A stretch of DNA of 6,745 nt, taken from assembly GCA_902473545.1 (NCBI GenBank), contig CABRSG010000129.1, positions 1 through 6,745 of the forward strand, given 5' to 3'. The notes beneath the pieces were generated by a model that worked only from the letters and a program-made list of their open reading frames with translations, was not told the DNA's origin and did no database searches. Below are positions 1-6,727 of the stretch, in pieces. Position numbers and translations under genes: made by a program. The stretch is from an uncultured Lachnospiraceae bacterium (GTDB lineage Bacteria > Bacillota > Clostridia > Lachnospirales > Lachnospiraceae). Numbering within the stretch: position 1 is the first letter of the stretch; the number at the start of each line of letters is the position of its first letter.

Positions 1-2405
1 TCATTGACAAGCCGGTCCCTGCCGAGCGCCTCCATCTCCTCCGCGTATTTCGTGAGCGGCTGATTCCACAGGAACAGACGGTCAAGCTGATATGTCCCGG
101 GCGCCAGAAATGTAACGGTAATCGTACTGGCGGCCTCTCCCACGCATCCAAGGTTCAGCGTGTAGTCCTCCACTCCGGAAGGCCACTTTGAATCCTTCGT
201 TTCATAAAACATGCTCCGCGACACCTCCTGACCTGAGGCAGTCACTGTATCCAGTAAAAGATTGATCTGCTTTTTTTGCCCTCTGTACTCAAATCCCTCC
301 ATGCAGAGATAGCTTTCTCCTTCGCTGCATGCTTCTTCCACTTCAAACGTGATACTTTCTCCTCTGCTCTTTACCGTAAAGCCCTGCTCATTTTCCGTTA
401 TTCCCTCACTCATCTGCACAGCACGCAGCGGGATTTCCCTGCCTTCCAGGAGCGGCTGTCCGTTCCGGTACTCCTCTTCCCCGGCTGACGGAGTCTCTTC
501 TAAAATTACGCTCTGCGCCATCGCCTCTTCCTTCTGCGCGCCGTTCCATCCGGCAGCCTGCGTTTCTGTCACATAGGAATCGTAGCAGTAACCGAGCGGA
601 AGCGCATACATGTTTTCATAAACGCAGACGCCGTCCTCCTCACAGATCTTCTGATAACCGTACGGCACGACCTGCTCTTTTTTCGCATTGCAAAGATAAT
701 ACCGGTTCCCGGCAAGCGTTGTCAAAATGGTCCGTTCATTCAGATCCTTATAGTGATAGAGCCTCAGTACATATGCCTGCGTCTCTATCAGAAACTCCGC
801 AATATTTCTGTTGGAAAGGCTCCAGAAATACTTCATGCTGTGCGTCCCCTGATTGACCGCCGCATTATCATCCAGAGCATTTCCGGTATAGCGAAAAAAT
901 GTTTTTTCCTGTTCCTGCAGCTTTTGGACAATCCGGCTGGCTTTCCTGTTGTAAAAACTATTTACCTGGTCTGCCGTCTTATATGAGCTCTCTTCGTTTC
1001 CTCCGCGCCCATACATATCATGAAAGTTTTGTATCAGCCCCGCAAATGTGAGCATAAACAGAACCGCCTTTATTGCCCGCACTGGTATCCGGTTCCTGCG
1101 CAGCAGACAGCCGGCAGGCAGTATGCATGCGATTCCCAGATACGGCAGTGCGGACAGCATTCCCGACATACTGGTTCCCCATAGCTTATTTGCCCCAGCT
1201 GCCAGGACGATCAGCAGGCCCGCATATCCCGCCAAAAATATCAGCAGTCTCTTTGCATCCCGGCGCTGCATGGCGGTCAGCTCTTCCCAGGTATCGCAAA
1301 GTATAAAAGCCGCCAGCAGCGAATATCCCCATACCCAGCGGTTGGATACATAAGAAAATCCGTTCAGCACGTGCGCGGCTGCCGGAAATATCAGCAAAAG
1401 GCTGCCAATGATAAACAGCGCCTTTACTTCCGGCCGGTATTTTTTCCTGTCCTTACCGAAAAACAGCAGAAAAACTGCCATGAGCGCGGGTACTCCGCAC
1501 CCCAGGATCGCGGAATATCCCATGGATACCCGTGACACGAAGGCCGCAGGGATTTTAACATAATATTTCAATTCGTAGAACAGGTTGATCGCATATTCTT
1601 TCTCAGCACGGTAATCATTCAAATATACAAGAATCACCGGCAGTAAAATCACTGCGGCAAGAAGCACTCCGATCAGTGAACATATCCCGATTTTGAAAAC
1701 CGCAGCGCCAAACTCCCGCTTCCGCCTCCATCCGTAAAGCACGCAGCAGCGCACCAGCACATAAATAATCGTCTCCAGCACGATCATATAGAAAAAATAA
1801 AAATTGCTGACTGCCGCCGCAAATACCGAAAGGCACAGGACATACGGCTTTTCCCCACGCAGGACTTTCTCCACGCCCAGCAGGATCAGCGGAAAGTAAA
1901 TCATCGGGTTCACAAAAAACGGATGCAGAGGTCCTGAAAGCAGTGCATGTCCGCAAAATGCATACACAAACGCCCCCGACAGCAGCGCCAGTGTCTGTTT
2001 TTTGCCGAGATAAATACAAAAAAGAGAAAACGTTATTCCCGACAGATAATTTCTCATAAGCACCAGAAAGCTATAGAAGTAAGGAATATAACGTGATGGA
2101 ACAAATACAGAAAACAATGCCAGAGGATCGCCTATCGCATAGTAATGAAGCGTTGTCAGAATATTGGAACCATAACCAATGCTGAAATCCCACTGCGGAA
2201 TGACGAGCCTCCCCTCCGTCACAAGATTTTTCCATATCTCCCTCAGCCACTCACTGTAATAAAGCAGCGCGCGGCAATGCTGATGCAGTGCATCTCCGCT
2301 ACCTACAAATGTTTTTCCTGCAAACGGCGCGTAAGCCCCCAGCATCAGAAGAAGGCTGAGTATCGTATAGACTAAAAAATACTTCCGTATTTCTTTTTTC
2401 GTCAC
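1..2405 (-). CDS. YfhO family membrane protein (C-terminus cut off by window edge)
   Basis: Not closed in this window: the frame stays open for 801 codons from a GTG at 2405 to base 1. The N-terminal ~460 residues are strongly hydrophobic with many membrane segments (for example residues ~9-29, 141-160, 165-178, 187-220, 238-262, 298-316, 328-347, 385-403, 445-460). The remainder is a large, mostly soluble domain. Family marks are GSGDALHQH (residues 35-43) followed by LLYYSEWL, the NRWVWGYSLLAAF stretch (355-367) and ALPLGYCYDSY (601-611), all typical of YfhO (PF09586). Known family members are GT-C-like envelope proteins; Bacillus YfhO has been linked to lipoteichoic acid glycosylation from an undecaprenyl-linked sugar donor. 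Family members run to roughly 850-900 residues, so a few dozen residues are probably missing. The GTG start is supported by AAGGGGGAG six bases upstream. The exact substrate here is unknown; family assignment is confident. Confidence 0.9.
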   Translation of the reverse strand, partial: MTKKEIRKYFLVYTILSLLLMLGAYAPFAGKTFVGSGDALHQHCRALLYYSEWLREIWKNLVTEGRLVIPQWDFSIGYGSNILTTLHYYAIGDPLALFSVFVPSRYIPYFYSFLVLMRNYLSGITFSLFCIYLGKKQTLALLSGAFVYAFCGHALLSGPLHPFFVNPMIYFPLILLGVEKVLRGEKPYVLCLSVFAAAVSNFYFFYMIVLETIIYVLVRCCVLYGWRRKREFGAAVFKIGICSLIGVLLAAVILLPVILVYLNDYRAEKEYAINLFYELKYYVKIPAAFVSRVSMGYSAILGCGVPALMAVFLLFFGKDRKKYRPEVKALFIIGSLLLIFPAAAHVLNGFSYVSNRWVWGYSLLAAFILCDTWEELTAMQRRDAKRLLIFLAGYAGLLIVLAAGANKLWGTSMSGMLSALPYLGIACILPAGCLLRRNRIPVRAIKAVLFMLTFAGLIQNFHDMYGRGGNEESSYKTADQVNSFYNRKASRIVQKLQEQEKTFFRYTGNALDDNAAVNQGTHSMKYFWSLSNRNIAEFLIETQAYVLRLYHYKDLNERTILTTLAGNRYYLCNAKKEQVVPYGYQKICEEDGVCVYENMYALPLGYCYDSYVTETQAAGWNGAQKEEAMAQSVILEETPSAGEEEYRNGQPLLEGREIPLRAVQMSEGITENEQGFTVKSRGESITFEVEEACSEGESYLCMEGFEYRGQKKQINLLLDTVTASGQEVSRSMFYETKDSKWPSGVEDYTLNLGCVGEAASTITVTFLAPGTYQLDRLFLWNQPLTKYAEEMEALGRDRLVN

Positions 2406-2410
2406 TATTC

Positions 2411-2420
2411 TCTCCCCCTT
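2411..2420 (-). promoter_or_regulatory. Ribosome binding site fixing the GTG start of the yfhO-family gene
   Basis: The minus strand reads AAGGGGGAGA, with its purine-rich core about six bases before the GTG at 2405-2403. No in-frame ATG with a comparable site lies just upstream, so this site decides in favour of a GTG start. Confidence 0.7.
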
Positions 2421-2443
2421 TTCTCCGTCAGATATCTTGTACA

Positions 2444-2472
2444 ATCATACCACACTGCCTGTTCTTTTTCAA
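2444..2472 (-). promoter_or_regulatory. Sigma-A-type promoter for the yfhO-family gene
   Basis: On the minus strand TTGAAA (2472-2467) is followed by exactly 17 bases and then TATGAT (2449-2444), each one base off the consensus. A TGG directly before the -10 box adds an extended -10 element. Transcription would begin near 2437, leaving a leader of about 30 bases that contains the ribosome binding site. This is the best promoter match in the window. It implies that yfhO is transcribed on its own, divergently from the patatin gene. Confidence 0.75.
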
Positions 2473-2516
2473 CGGAAACTCCCTTCCGCTTTTCTTGCCA
2501 GGCCTCCGAAATGCTC

Positions 2517-2556
2517 TGCCCCGCTGCGTCACCGTTCTATGCGGCGGCAAATTTTT
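2517..2556 (+). terminator. Terminator-like hairpin in the divergent intergenic region
   Basis: TGCCCCGC (2517-2524) can pair with GCGGCGGCA (2541-2549) with one bulged G, around a 16-base loop. It is followed on the plus strand by AATTTTTATTT. The shape is that of an intrinsic terminator reading left to right, upstream of the patatin promoter, with no plus-strand gene visible before it. It might stop stray transcription entering from the left or be chance. The single bulge and long loop keep confidence low. Confidence 0.35.
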
Positions 2557-2557
2557 A

Positions 2558-2586
2558 TTTCCTATTTCGGACAGAGGGTGTATAAT
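2558..2586 (+). promoter_or_regulatory. Probable promoter of the patatin-like gene
   Basis: A perfect -10 hexamer TATAAT lies at 2581-2586. The hexamer 17 bases upstream (2558-2563, TTTCCT) is a poor -35, so the promoter may be weak or need an activator. Expected transcription start is near 2593, about 46 bases before the ATG, in an A/T-rich intergenic stretch at a plausible distance. It is arranged back to back with the yfhO promoter, the two -10 boxes about 130 bases apart. Confidence 0.5.
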
Positions 2587-2611
2587 AACAGCGTATCTTT
2601 CAGACATTATA

Positions 2612-2626
2612 GTTAGGTTTACCAAC
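2612..2626 (+). promoter_or_regulatory. Imperfect palindromic element in the patatin leader
   Basis: GTTAGGTTTACCAAC sits between the inferred transcription start and the ribosome binding site. It has a GGT-TT-ACC core, but symmetry breaks down outside the core. The left half resembles the TTAGGT half-site used by some DtxR-family metal regulators. That likeness is suggestive only, and no regulator gene is nearby. Confidence 0.2.
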
Positions 2627-2634
2627 AGGGAGGT
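2627..2634 (+). promoter_or_regulatory. Ribosome binding site fixing the start of the patatin-like gene
   Basis: AGGGAGGT is a near-perfect Shine-Dalgarno sequence four bases before the ATG at 2639. It rules out the longer reading from an ATG at 2495, which would place promoter and leader DNA inside the coding region. Confidence 0.85.
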
Positions 2635-2638
2635 TTTT

Positions 2639-3478
2639 ATGAAAACAGGACTTGTATTAGAGGGCGGCGCCATGCGCGGTATTTATACTGCCGGTGTGCT
2701 GGACGTCCTGATGGAAAATAATATCTATACGGACGGCGTGATCGGCGTATCGGCCGGCGCTATCCATGGGTGCTCGTACGTATCGCATCAGCCCAGGCGC
2801 AGCATCCGCTACTATATGAAATACTGCCGGAGCTGGCGCTTTATGAGCTTTCGTTCGCTGCTTCTGACGGGCAACCTTGTAAATACCCGCTTTTGCTACG
2901 AGGAAATCCCGGAGCGGCTTGACCCATTCGATCACCAGGCGTTTGTCACCTCCGGCATTAAATTTTACGTAACCTGCACGAACATGAAATCCGGAAAGGC
3001 AGAATACATCCGCTGTACAGACCTGCGCCGCGAAATTGACTGTATGCGCGCATCCGCCTCCATGCCCTATGTCTCCAGACCGGTGTATCTGAACGGCACG
3101 CCCTATCTGGACGGCGGCGTTGCCGACAGCATCCCGCTGGAAGCCTTTAAATCCCTTGGCTTTGACCGCAATCTGGTGGTGCTCACGCAGGTGGAGGGCT
3201 ACCAGAAGCACGGTTCCCGCATCGACAAAGTGAACGCCTACCGAAAGTACCCGCTGTTCCGCAAAGCGCTGCATGATCGTCCGCAGCAGTACAACGAGAC
3301 GCTTGCAAAAATCAAACAGGAGGAAGACGCCGGAAACATCCTTGTGATCCGTCCGAGCCGCGACCTGCATGTACAGCGCATGGAAAAGGACCGCGAAAAA
3401 ATCCGCATGATGTATATGCTCGGCAGACACGACGCGAAAAAGGCGCTGCCGAAAATACACAGGTTCTTCGAAATGTAA
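2639..3478 (+). CDS. Patatin-like phospholipase (YjjU-type)
   Basis: This complete 279-residue protein opens with MKTGLVLEGGAMRG, where the glycine-rich GGAMRG (residues 9-14) forms the oxyanion hole of the patatin fold. The nucleophile elbow is GVSAG (36-40) with Ser38, and the second member of the Ser-Asp dyad is Asp158 in YLDGG (156-160), followed by VADSIP. The C-terminal part, RPSRDLHVQRMEKD through LGRHDAKKALP (238-271), matches the tail of bacterial YjjU-like patatins (DUF6363-type). There is no signal peptide or membrane segment, so it should be cytosolic or peripherally membrane associated. Family members hydrolyse acyl ester bonds of phospholipids or other lipids; the substrate here cannot be read from sequence. 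It appears monocistronic, with its own promoter upstream and a strong terminator downstream. All catalytic residues are present. Confidence 0.93.
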   Translation: MKTGLVLEGGAMRGIYTAGVLDVLMENNIYTDGVIGVSAGAIHGCSYVSHQPRRSIRYYMKYCRSWRFMSFRSLLLTGNLVNTRFCYEEIPERLDPFDHQAFVTSGIKFYVTCTNMKSGKAEYIRCTDLRREIDCMRASASMPYVSRPVYLNGTPYLDGGVADSIPLEAFKSLGFDRNLVVLTQVEGYQKHGSRIDKVNAYRKYPLFRKALHDRPQQYNETLAKIKQEEDAGNILVIRPSRDLHVQRMEKDREKIRMMYMLGRHDAKKALPKIHRFFEM

Positions 3479-3487
3479 TCACAGACC

Positions 3488-3532
3488 GGAGCTGATCTTT
3501 TCTTCTTCGATAAAGATCAGCTCCTTTCTTTT
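3488..3532 (+). terminator. Strong intrinsic terminator after the patatin-like gene
   Basis: GGAGCTGATCTTT (3488-3500) and AAAGATCAGCTCC (3512-3524) form a perfect 13-base-pair stem around an 11-base loop, followed by TTTCTTTT (3525-3532). It begins nine bases after the patatin stop and ends just before the stop codon of the convergent phosphoesterase gene. On the minus strand the stem is followed by GGTCTGTG rather than a T run, so efficient termination is expected mainly for the plus strand. The hairpin may still slow or end transcription arriving from the other side. Confidence 0.9.
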
Positions 3533-3533
3533 C

Positions 3534-4154
3534 CTAACGAATATGGTCTTTCAAATTTTCATCGTCATAATCAAAAATGCATCGCTCATACGCGTTGATA
3601 ATATGGGTGTTCTGATACCGGTCATAACGCTTATGCTGTCTCCCGTAGGTCACATGCACATGACCGTGGATGAAAAACCGCGGGTTGTATTTTTCCATCA
3701 GACTGACAAAATCCCGAAAGCCCTGATGCGGCAGATCCCTTCCGTCATTGAGCTGGTAGGCAGGCGCATGCGTCAGCAGAATATCAAAGCCTCTGTGCTT
3801 CTTCAGCTTCCACCAAAGTCTGCGGATGCGCCGGTGCATCTGTTCATCGGTGTACTGGTTTCCGCCCATGCGGTACCTCATAGAGCCTCCAAGCCCGAGA
3901 ATGCGGATGCCGTCATGAACATAGATATCGTCATCTATACAGATACAGCCCTCCGGCGGCCGCACCTCGTACTTGTCATCATGGTTTCCCGGCACATAAA
4001 GCACCGGGATTGCATACATTGTCGTCAGAAAAGAGAGGTATTCCGGCTTCAGATCGCCCGCCGAGAGGATTAAGTCTACTCCTTCCAGCTTCTCTCTCTC
4101 ATAAAAATCCCACAGATATTTTGATTCCTCATCTGCAATTGCAAGTATCTTCAT
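3534..4154 (-). CDS. Metallophosphoesterase (Icc-like, calcineurin fold)
   Basis: The 206-residue protein has the ordered motifs of the calcineurin-like phosphoesterase fold: AIADEE (5-10), GDLKP (33-37, Asp34), GNHDD (56-60, Asn57-His58), LLTHAP (126-131, His129) and HGHVH (163-167, His165 and His167). These residues bind a two-metal centre that hydrolyses phosphomono- or diesters. In motif I the usual Asp-x-His is Asp8-Glu9-Glu10, so a glutamate replaces the first histidine ligand. Length and order fit small predicted phosphoesterases of the COG2129/Icc type; the substrate is unknown. No signal peptide is seen, so it is cytosolic. The ATG at 4154 is preceded by GGAAGGAA with a rather long ten-base gap, which suggests modest translation. 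It lies 85 bases downstream of the ParB-like/BMP gene on the same strand and is probably cotranscribed with it. Confidence 0.9.
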   Translation of the reverse strand: MKILAIADEESKYLWDFYEREKLEGVDLILSAGDLKPEYLSFLTTMYAIPVLYVPGNHDDKYEVRPPEGCICIDDDIYVHDGIRILGLGGSMRYRMGGNQYTDEQMHRRIRRLWWKLKKHRGFDILLTHAPAYQLNDGRDLPHQGFRDFVSLMEKYNPRFFIHGHVHVTYGRQHKRYDRYQNTHIINAYERCIFDYDDENLKDHIR

Positions 4155-4174
4155 GTGTCCAGTATTCCTTCCAT

Positions 4175-4195
4175 ACCGGACATCTCATATCCGGT
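4175..4195. repeat. 21-base imperfect inverted repeat before the phosphoesterase gene
   Basis: Arms ACCGGACAT and ATATCCGGT are symmetric around 4185 with one mismatched pair in nine. The element sits directly upstream of the phosphoesterase ribosome binding site (minus strand, 4172-4165). In RNA it would form a short hairpin; in DNA it could be an operator. No T run follows on the minus strand, so it is not a terminator. The rest of the gap (4155-4245) shows no convincing promoter. Confidence 0.4.
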
Positions 4196-4245
4196 TTCTG
4201 CTGTTCCCTGCCCGCCGTTTCTGCACCGGCGACCCCGGCATTCTC

Positions 4246-6165
4246 TTATTCCTCTGCAGATTCCACGCCCTGCTGCAGCACAACAGCCTTTGCCTTATCC
4301 TGCAGATCTGCCATTTTCGGGATGTCTCCGATCACGTTTTCCGCAAGCCAGTCCATCGTGATAATCTTCTCAGGCGTCAGCGCGTTATTGCTGTCCTCCT
4401 GCACCGGTCCCTCCTGGGAATACAGCACGCCGGAAAACGGATTAAATTCTCCTGAGCTGATAGTATCTTTCAGAAGCTGCACCAGGCGCGCTGTACCAAG
4501 CGGAAGATTCTGCGAGCAGATAACGTCCACCATGCCCGAGGACATGCCCCACCAGTAATTGACCGCTTTCACTTTAGAATTTTCCTCATTTTTCCATGTT
4601 CCGCTTAATATCTGACGGATCATCTTTTCATAAAACTTGCCCCAGTGCCGGACCGGCATCGCCAGGTTATGCGGCGATTCTTCGTCCAGCTTAAACAACC
4701 CGAAATGACGCGAGCCCTGGCTCTTTCCCGGGATAATAATATCTCTCCCCGATATGTAGGATACGCCCTGCTCACGGAAACGCTCATAAATATCGACATT
4801 TTTCTTCGCCGTCCACTCCACGTAAACCTTTGCACGCGGGTTCACCATCTTTGCTCCGAGCGCAAACGCATTTACATTTGCAACCGTCCCGTAAATGGGG
4901 TAGTCTGCTATATAACCGATGCGGCTGTTTTCCGCCATCGCTCCGGCAATCGCGCCGATGAGGAATTTCGCCTCATACATCCGGGCGCTGTAGGTACGGA
5001 TAAAACCGTGACTTGCAAGCAGGGAGCAGTTTAGAATCTTCACGTCCGGGTACTCCATTGCCGCTTTGATGCTGGCGTGCGTGAGAACCGGAGAGGTGGT
5101 GAAGATCAGCGTGCTGCCTTCCTCCGCCGCGCGCTTGACCATTGCTTCCGCCGCTTTCTCACTCTGCTCCTCCAAATGATATTTCTGGATTATTACCTGA
5201 TCCGGGAACACCTGCTCCAGATGCATTCTGCCCAGGTCATGCGCATACGTCCAGCCCGATTTCTGCGGGTCCGTCTCATGCACAAACGCTATCTTCAGCT
5301 TCGGCGAGCTGAGCGGAATCAATCTCTGCAGAAGCGGCTTTTTCTTCTCCTTCGGCGTCATCTGGATTTCCACCGCGCCGCTGTCCGCAAGGGTGTCAAA
5401 CACCTTCCAGCTCTTTGCCAGCGTCTCCTTAAACTCTGAGGTGGTCATCTTATCCAGCTCGTCATACCCATGAATTTCTATAAAATCAAGGAAAGCATCT
5501 CCAACCGTAATTCTTAATTTATTTCCGCCCATCGCCTTATAGCCGGCGCTGAAGCTGGAATAAAGCGCGCTGAAGGTCTGCCTGTCTTCGTCATTCCAGA
5601 CTTCATCCGGGCGCTTGCCCAGAAGCCTCTGCAGCTTGGAAAAACGTCCTTCCTCAGAGAAATAAATATAGTTTACGCTGGAAAGATTGTAAAAATCCAT
5701 AAATTCATAGTAGATTTTATTTTGCTTTTCCTCTGTACGCGGCGGCACAATACGCGTAACCGTGCCCGGAATAGAAACCGCGTCAAAAAACTTTAAAACA
5801 CTGACGCGCTTATTTCCCTCCAGAACATAAAATTTGTTCATAAACTCGTAAGCCTTGATCGGATCGCGGATTCCTTCCGTCAGATGCGATTCGCAGAGAT
5901 TCGCCCACTTCCGTGCAAATTCAGATTCTTCGCCAAGAATCGGCATAAAGTTTGCAGCGAACGCCTGGCTCCTGCCCTCTGTTTTCGTACCGACGATCTG
6001 ATCCGTCGGAATCTGCACAAGACCAAGCGGATATTCCATAATGGAATTTGCCGCCTCCGGAATATCGTCGAGCACTTCCAGATACGGATACAAACCTTCC
6101 GCCTTTCTCACGGCAACCTCTCTCTTACCAAGCTTTAATGCCTTTCCATAATCCTCTAAATTCAT
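4246..6165 (-). CDS. Leaderless BMP-family ligand-binding protein with ParB-like N-terminal domain
   Basis: The 639-residue product has two parts. Residues ~289-545 are a BMP/PnrA-type (PF02608) periplasmic-binding fold: KLKIAFVHE (289-297), YEAKFLIGAIAGAMAENSRIG (397-417) and the ANVNAFALGAKMVNP stretch (429-443) are typical of nucleoside-binding lipoproteins and Med. The first ~280 residues are different. LGLVQIPTDQIVG (47-59) followed by FYVLEGNKRVSVLKFF (112-127) resemble boxes I and II of the ParB/sulfiredoxin superfamily. The N-terminus (MNLEDYGKALKLGKREVAVR) is charged, with no signal peptide, lipobox or membrane helix, so the protein should stay in the cytoplasm. It would probably be annotated automatically as an ABC-transporter substrate-binding protein, yet no permease or ATPase gene is adjacent. 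The start has AAAGGAGAG about seven bases upstream. It follows the DUF2284 gene by 16 bases. The BMP call is confident, the ParB-like call moderate, the role unknown. Confidence 0.85.
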   Translation of the reverse strand: MNLEDYGKALKLGKREVAVRKAEGLYPYLEVLDDIPEAANSIMEYPLGLVQIPTDQIVGTKTEGRSQAFAANFMPILGEESEFARKWANLCESHLTEGIRDPIKAYEFMNKFYVLEGNKRVSVLKFFDAVSIPGTVTRIVPPRTEEKQNKIYYEFMDFYNLSSVNYIYFSEEGRFSKLQRLLGKRPDEVWNDEDRQTFSALYSSFSAGYKAMGGNKLRITVGDAFLDFIEIHGYDELDKMTTSEFKETLAKSWKVFDTLADSGAVEIQMTPKEKKKPLLQRLIPLSSPKLKIAFVHETDPQKSGWTYAHDLGRMHLEQVFPDQVIIQKYHLEEQSEKAAEAMVKRAAEEGSTLIFTTSPVLTHASIKAAMEYPDVKILNCSLLASHGFIRTYSARMYEAKFLIGAIAGAMAENSRIGYIADYPIYGTVANVNAFALGAKMVNPRAKVYVEWTAKKNVDIYERFREQGVSYISGRDIIIPGKSQGSRHFGLFKLDEESPHNLAMPVRHWGKFYEKMIRQILSGTWKNEENSKVKAVNYWWGMSSGMVDVICSQNLPLGTARLVQLLKDTISSGEFNPFSGVLYSQEGPVQEDSNNALTPEKIITMDWLAENVIGDIPKMADLQDKAKAVVLQQGVESAEE

Positions 6166-6181
6166 TCAAACTCTCCTTTAT

Positions 6182-6721
6182 TTAGTCAAACAGATAGATA
6201 CTGAAAAACGCTACCCGGTTCATGCCGCACCAGTACTCCATCCCGCACTTTTCCGCCATATCCGCCGCATGGATGCAGTAGGCGGAAAGACAGGAAGCGA
6301 TCTTCTCCGGGAAACGGCACGGTTTCCCTTCGAGTCTGGCGCAGACGCTGCACGCCGAGCACGGTCCCGCCATGATCGGCAGTCCCTCTTTACCCTTCCT
6401 GCGCAGCGCTCCGATCAGCTCCCGGGAAATCATATTGTGAAATTTCCTCGCCTCTTTTGTCTGCGCGCCGTCCATGATATCGTCCACCTGTTGGATAGTC
6501 TGCAGAACCAGCGCTTTCTGATAGCCTCTCACCCGCGCTTCCATCTCCTGCGGGCTTCCGCAGTCGGGCGGGCACGCGTAGTTTTTCCCATAATTGCCGC
6601 ACTCGTCCGCCTCACAGCAGGCACGCAGGCTGTGTATAAACGTAAGCTCCTTCGTCTCTATGATTTCTGCTTTTGTAAAGCCCTCCGAAAGGGCAAGCTC
6701 CTTCATTTCCTTCTCTGTCAT
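6182..6721 (-). CDS. DUF2284 cysteine-rich predicted metal-binding protein
   Basis: This 179-residue soluble protein has 13 cysteines. The first group is C35, C36, C41, C50 and C54, including NYGKNYACPPDCG (43-55). The second is GPCSACSVC (119-127) plus C135 in KPCRFP (134-138), a Cys-x2-Cys-x2-Cys-x7-Cys array. Further cysteines are C144, C149, C159 and C165. The CPP motif, the central helix-rich spacer and the second cluster match DUF2284 (PF10050, COG5423), predicted metal-binding proteins of anaerobes; an iron-sulfur centre is plausible but unproven. The ATG at 6721 is chosen over an in-frame GTG at 6733 because AGGTGAGG (6735-6728) overlaps that GTG and sits six bases before the ATG. An in-frame TAA at 6739-6737 rules out any longer start. 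Its stop is 16 bases before the next gene, so both should be on one mRNA. Confidence 0.88.
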   Translation of the reverse strand: MTEKEMKELALSEGFTKAEIIETKELTFIHSLRACCEADECGNYGKNYACPPDCGSPQEMEARVRGYQKALVLQTIQQVDDIMDGAQTKEARKFHNMISRELIGALRRKGKEGLPIMAGPCSACSVCARLEGKPCRFPEKIASCLSAYCIHAADMAEKCGMEYWCGMNRVAFFSIYLFD

Positions 6722-6727
6722 ATTTAT

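Noticed and set aside
1615..2019. A 134-codon minus-strand frame inside the yfhO region.
   Set aside because: It overlaps the continuous 801-codon YfhO frame in another phase and encodes a cysteine- and arginine-rich sequence unlike any real protein.
2495..2638. Longer start for the patatin-like protein, adding 48 residues.
   Set aside because: The extension covers the TATAAT box, the leader and a strong ribosome binding site, and its sequence does not resemble the family. The ATG at 2639 begins the usual patatin N-terminus.
2657..3460. A 267-codon open frame on the minus strand opposite the patatin gene.
   Set aside because: It is a shadow of a well-supported plus-strand gene, has no family features and no ribosome binding site.
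3543..4073. A 176-codon open frame on the plus strand opposite the phosphoesterase gene.
   Set aside because: The minus-strand frame carries all phosphoesterase motifs; this frame is low-complexity reverse-strand reading without recognisable features.
4155..4245. A terminator or separate promoter between the BMP-fusion and phosphoesterase genes.
   Set aside because: Repeated CCGG words give only short stems without a following T run on the minus strand, and no -35/-10 pair with reasonable spacing was found.
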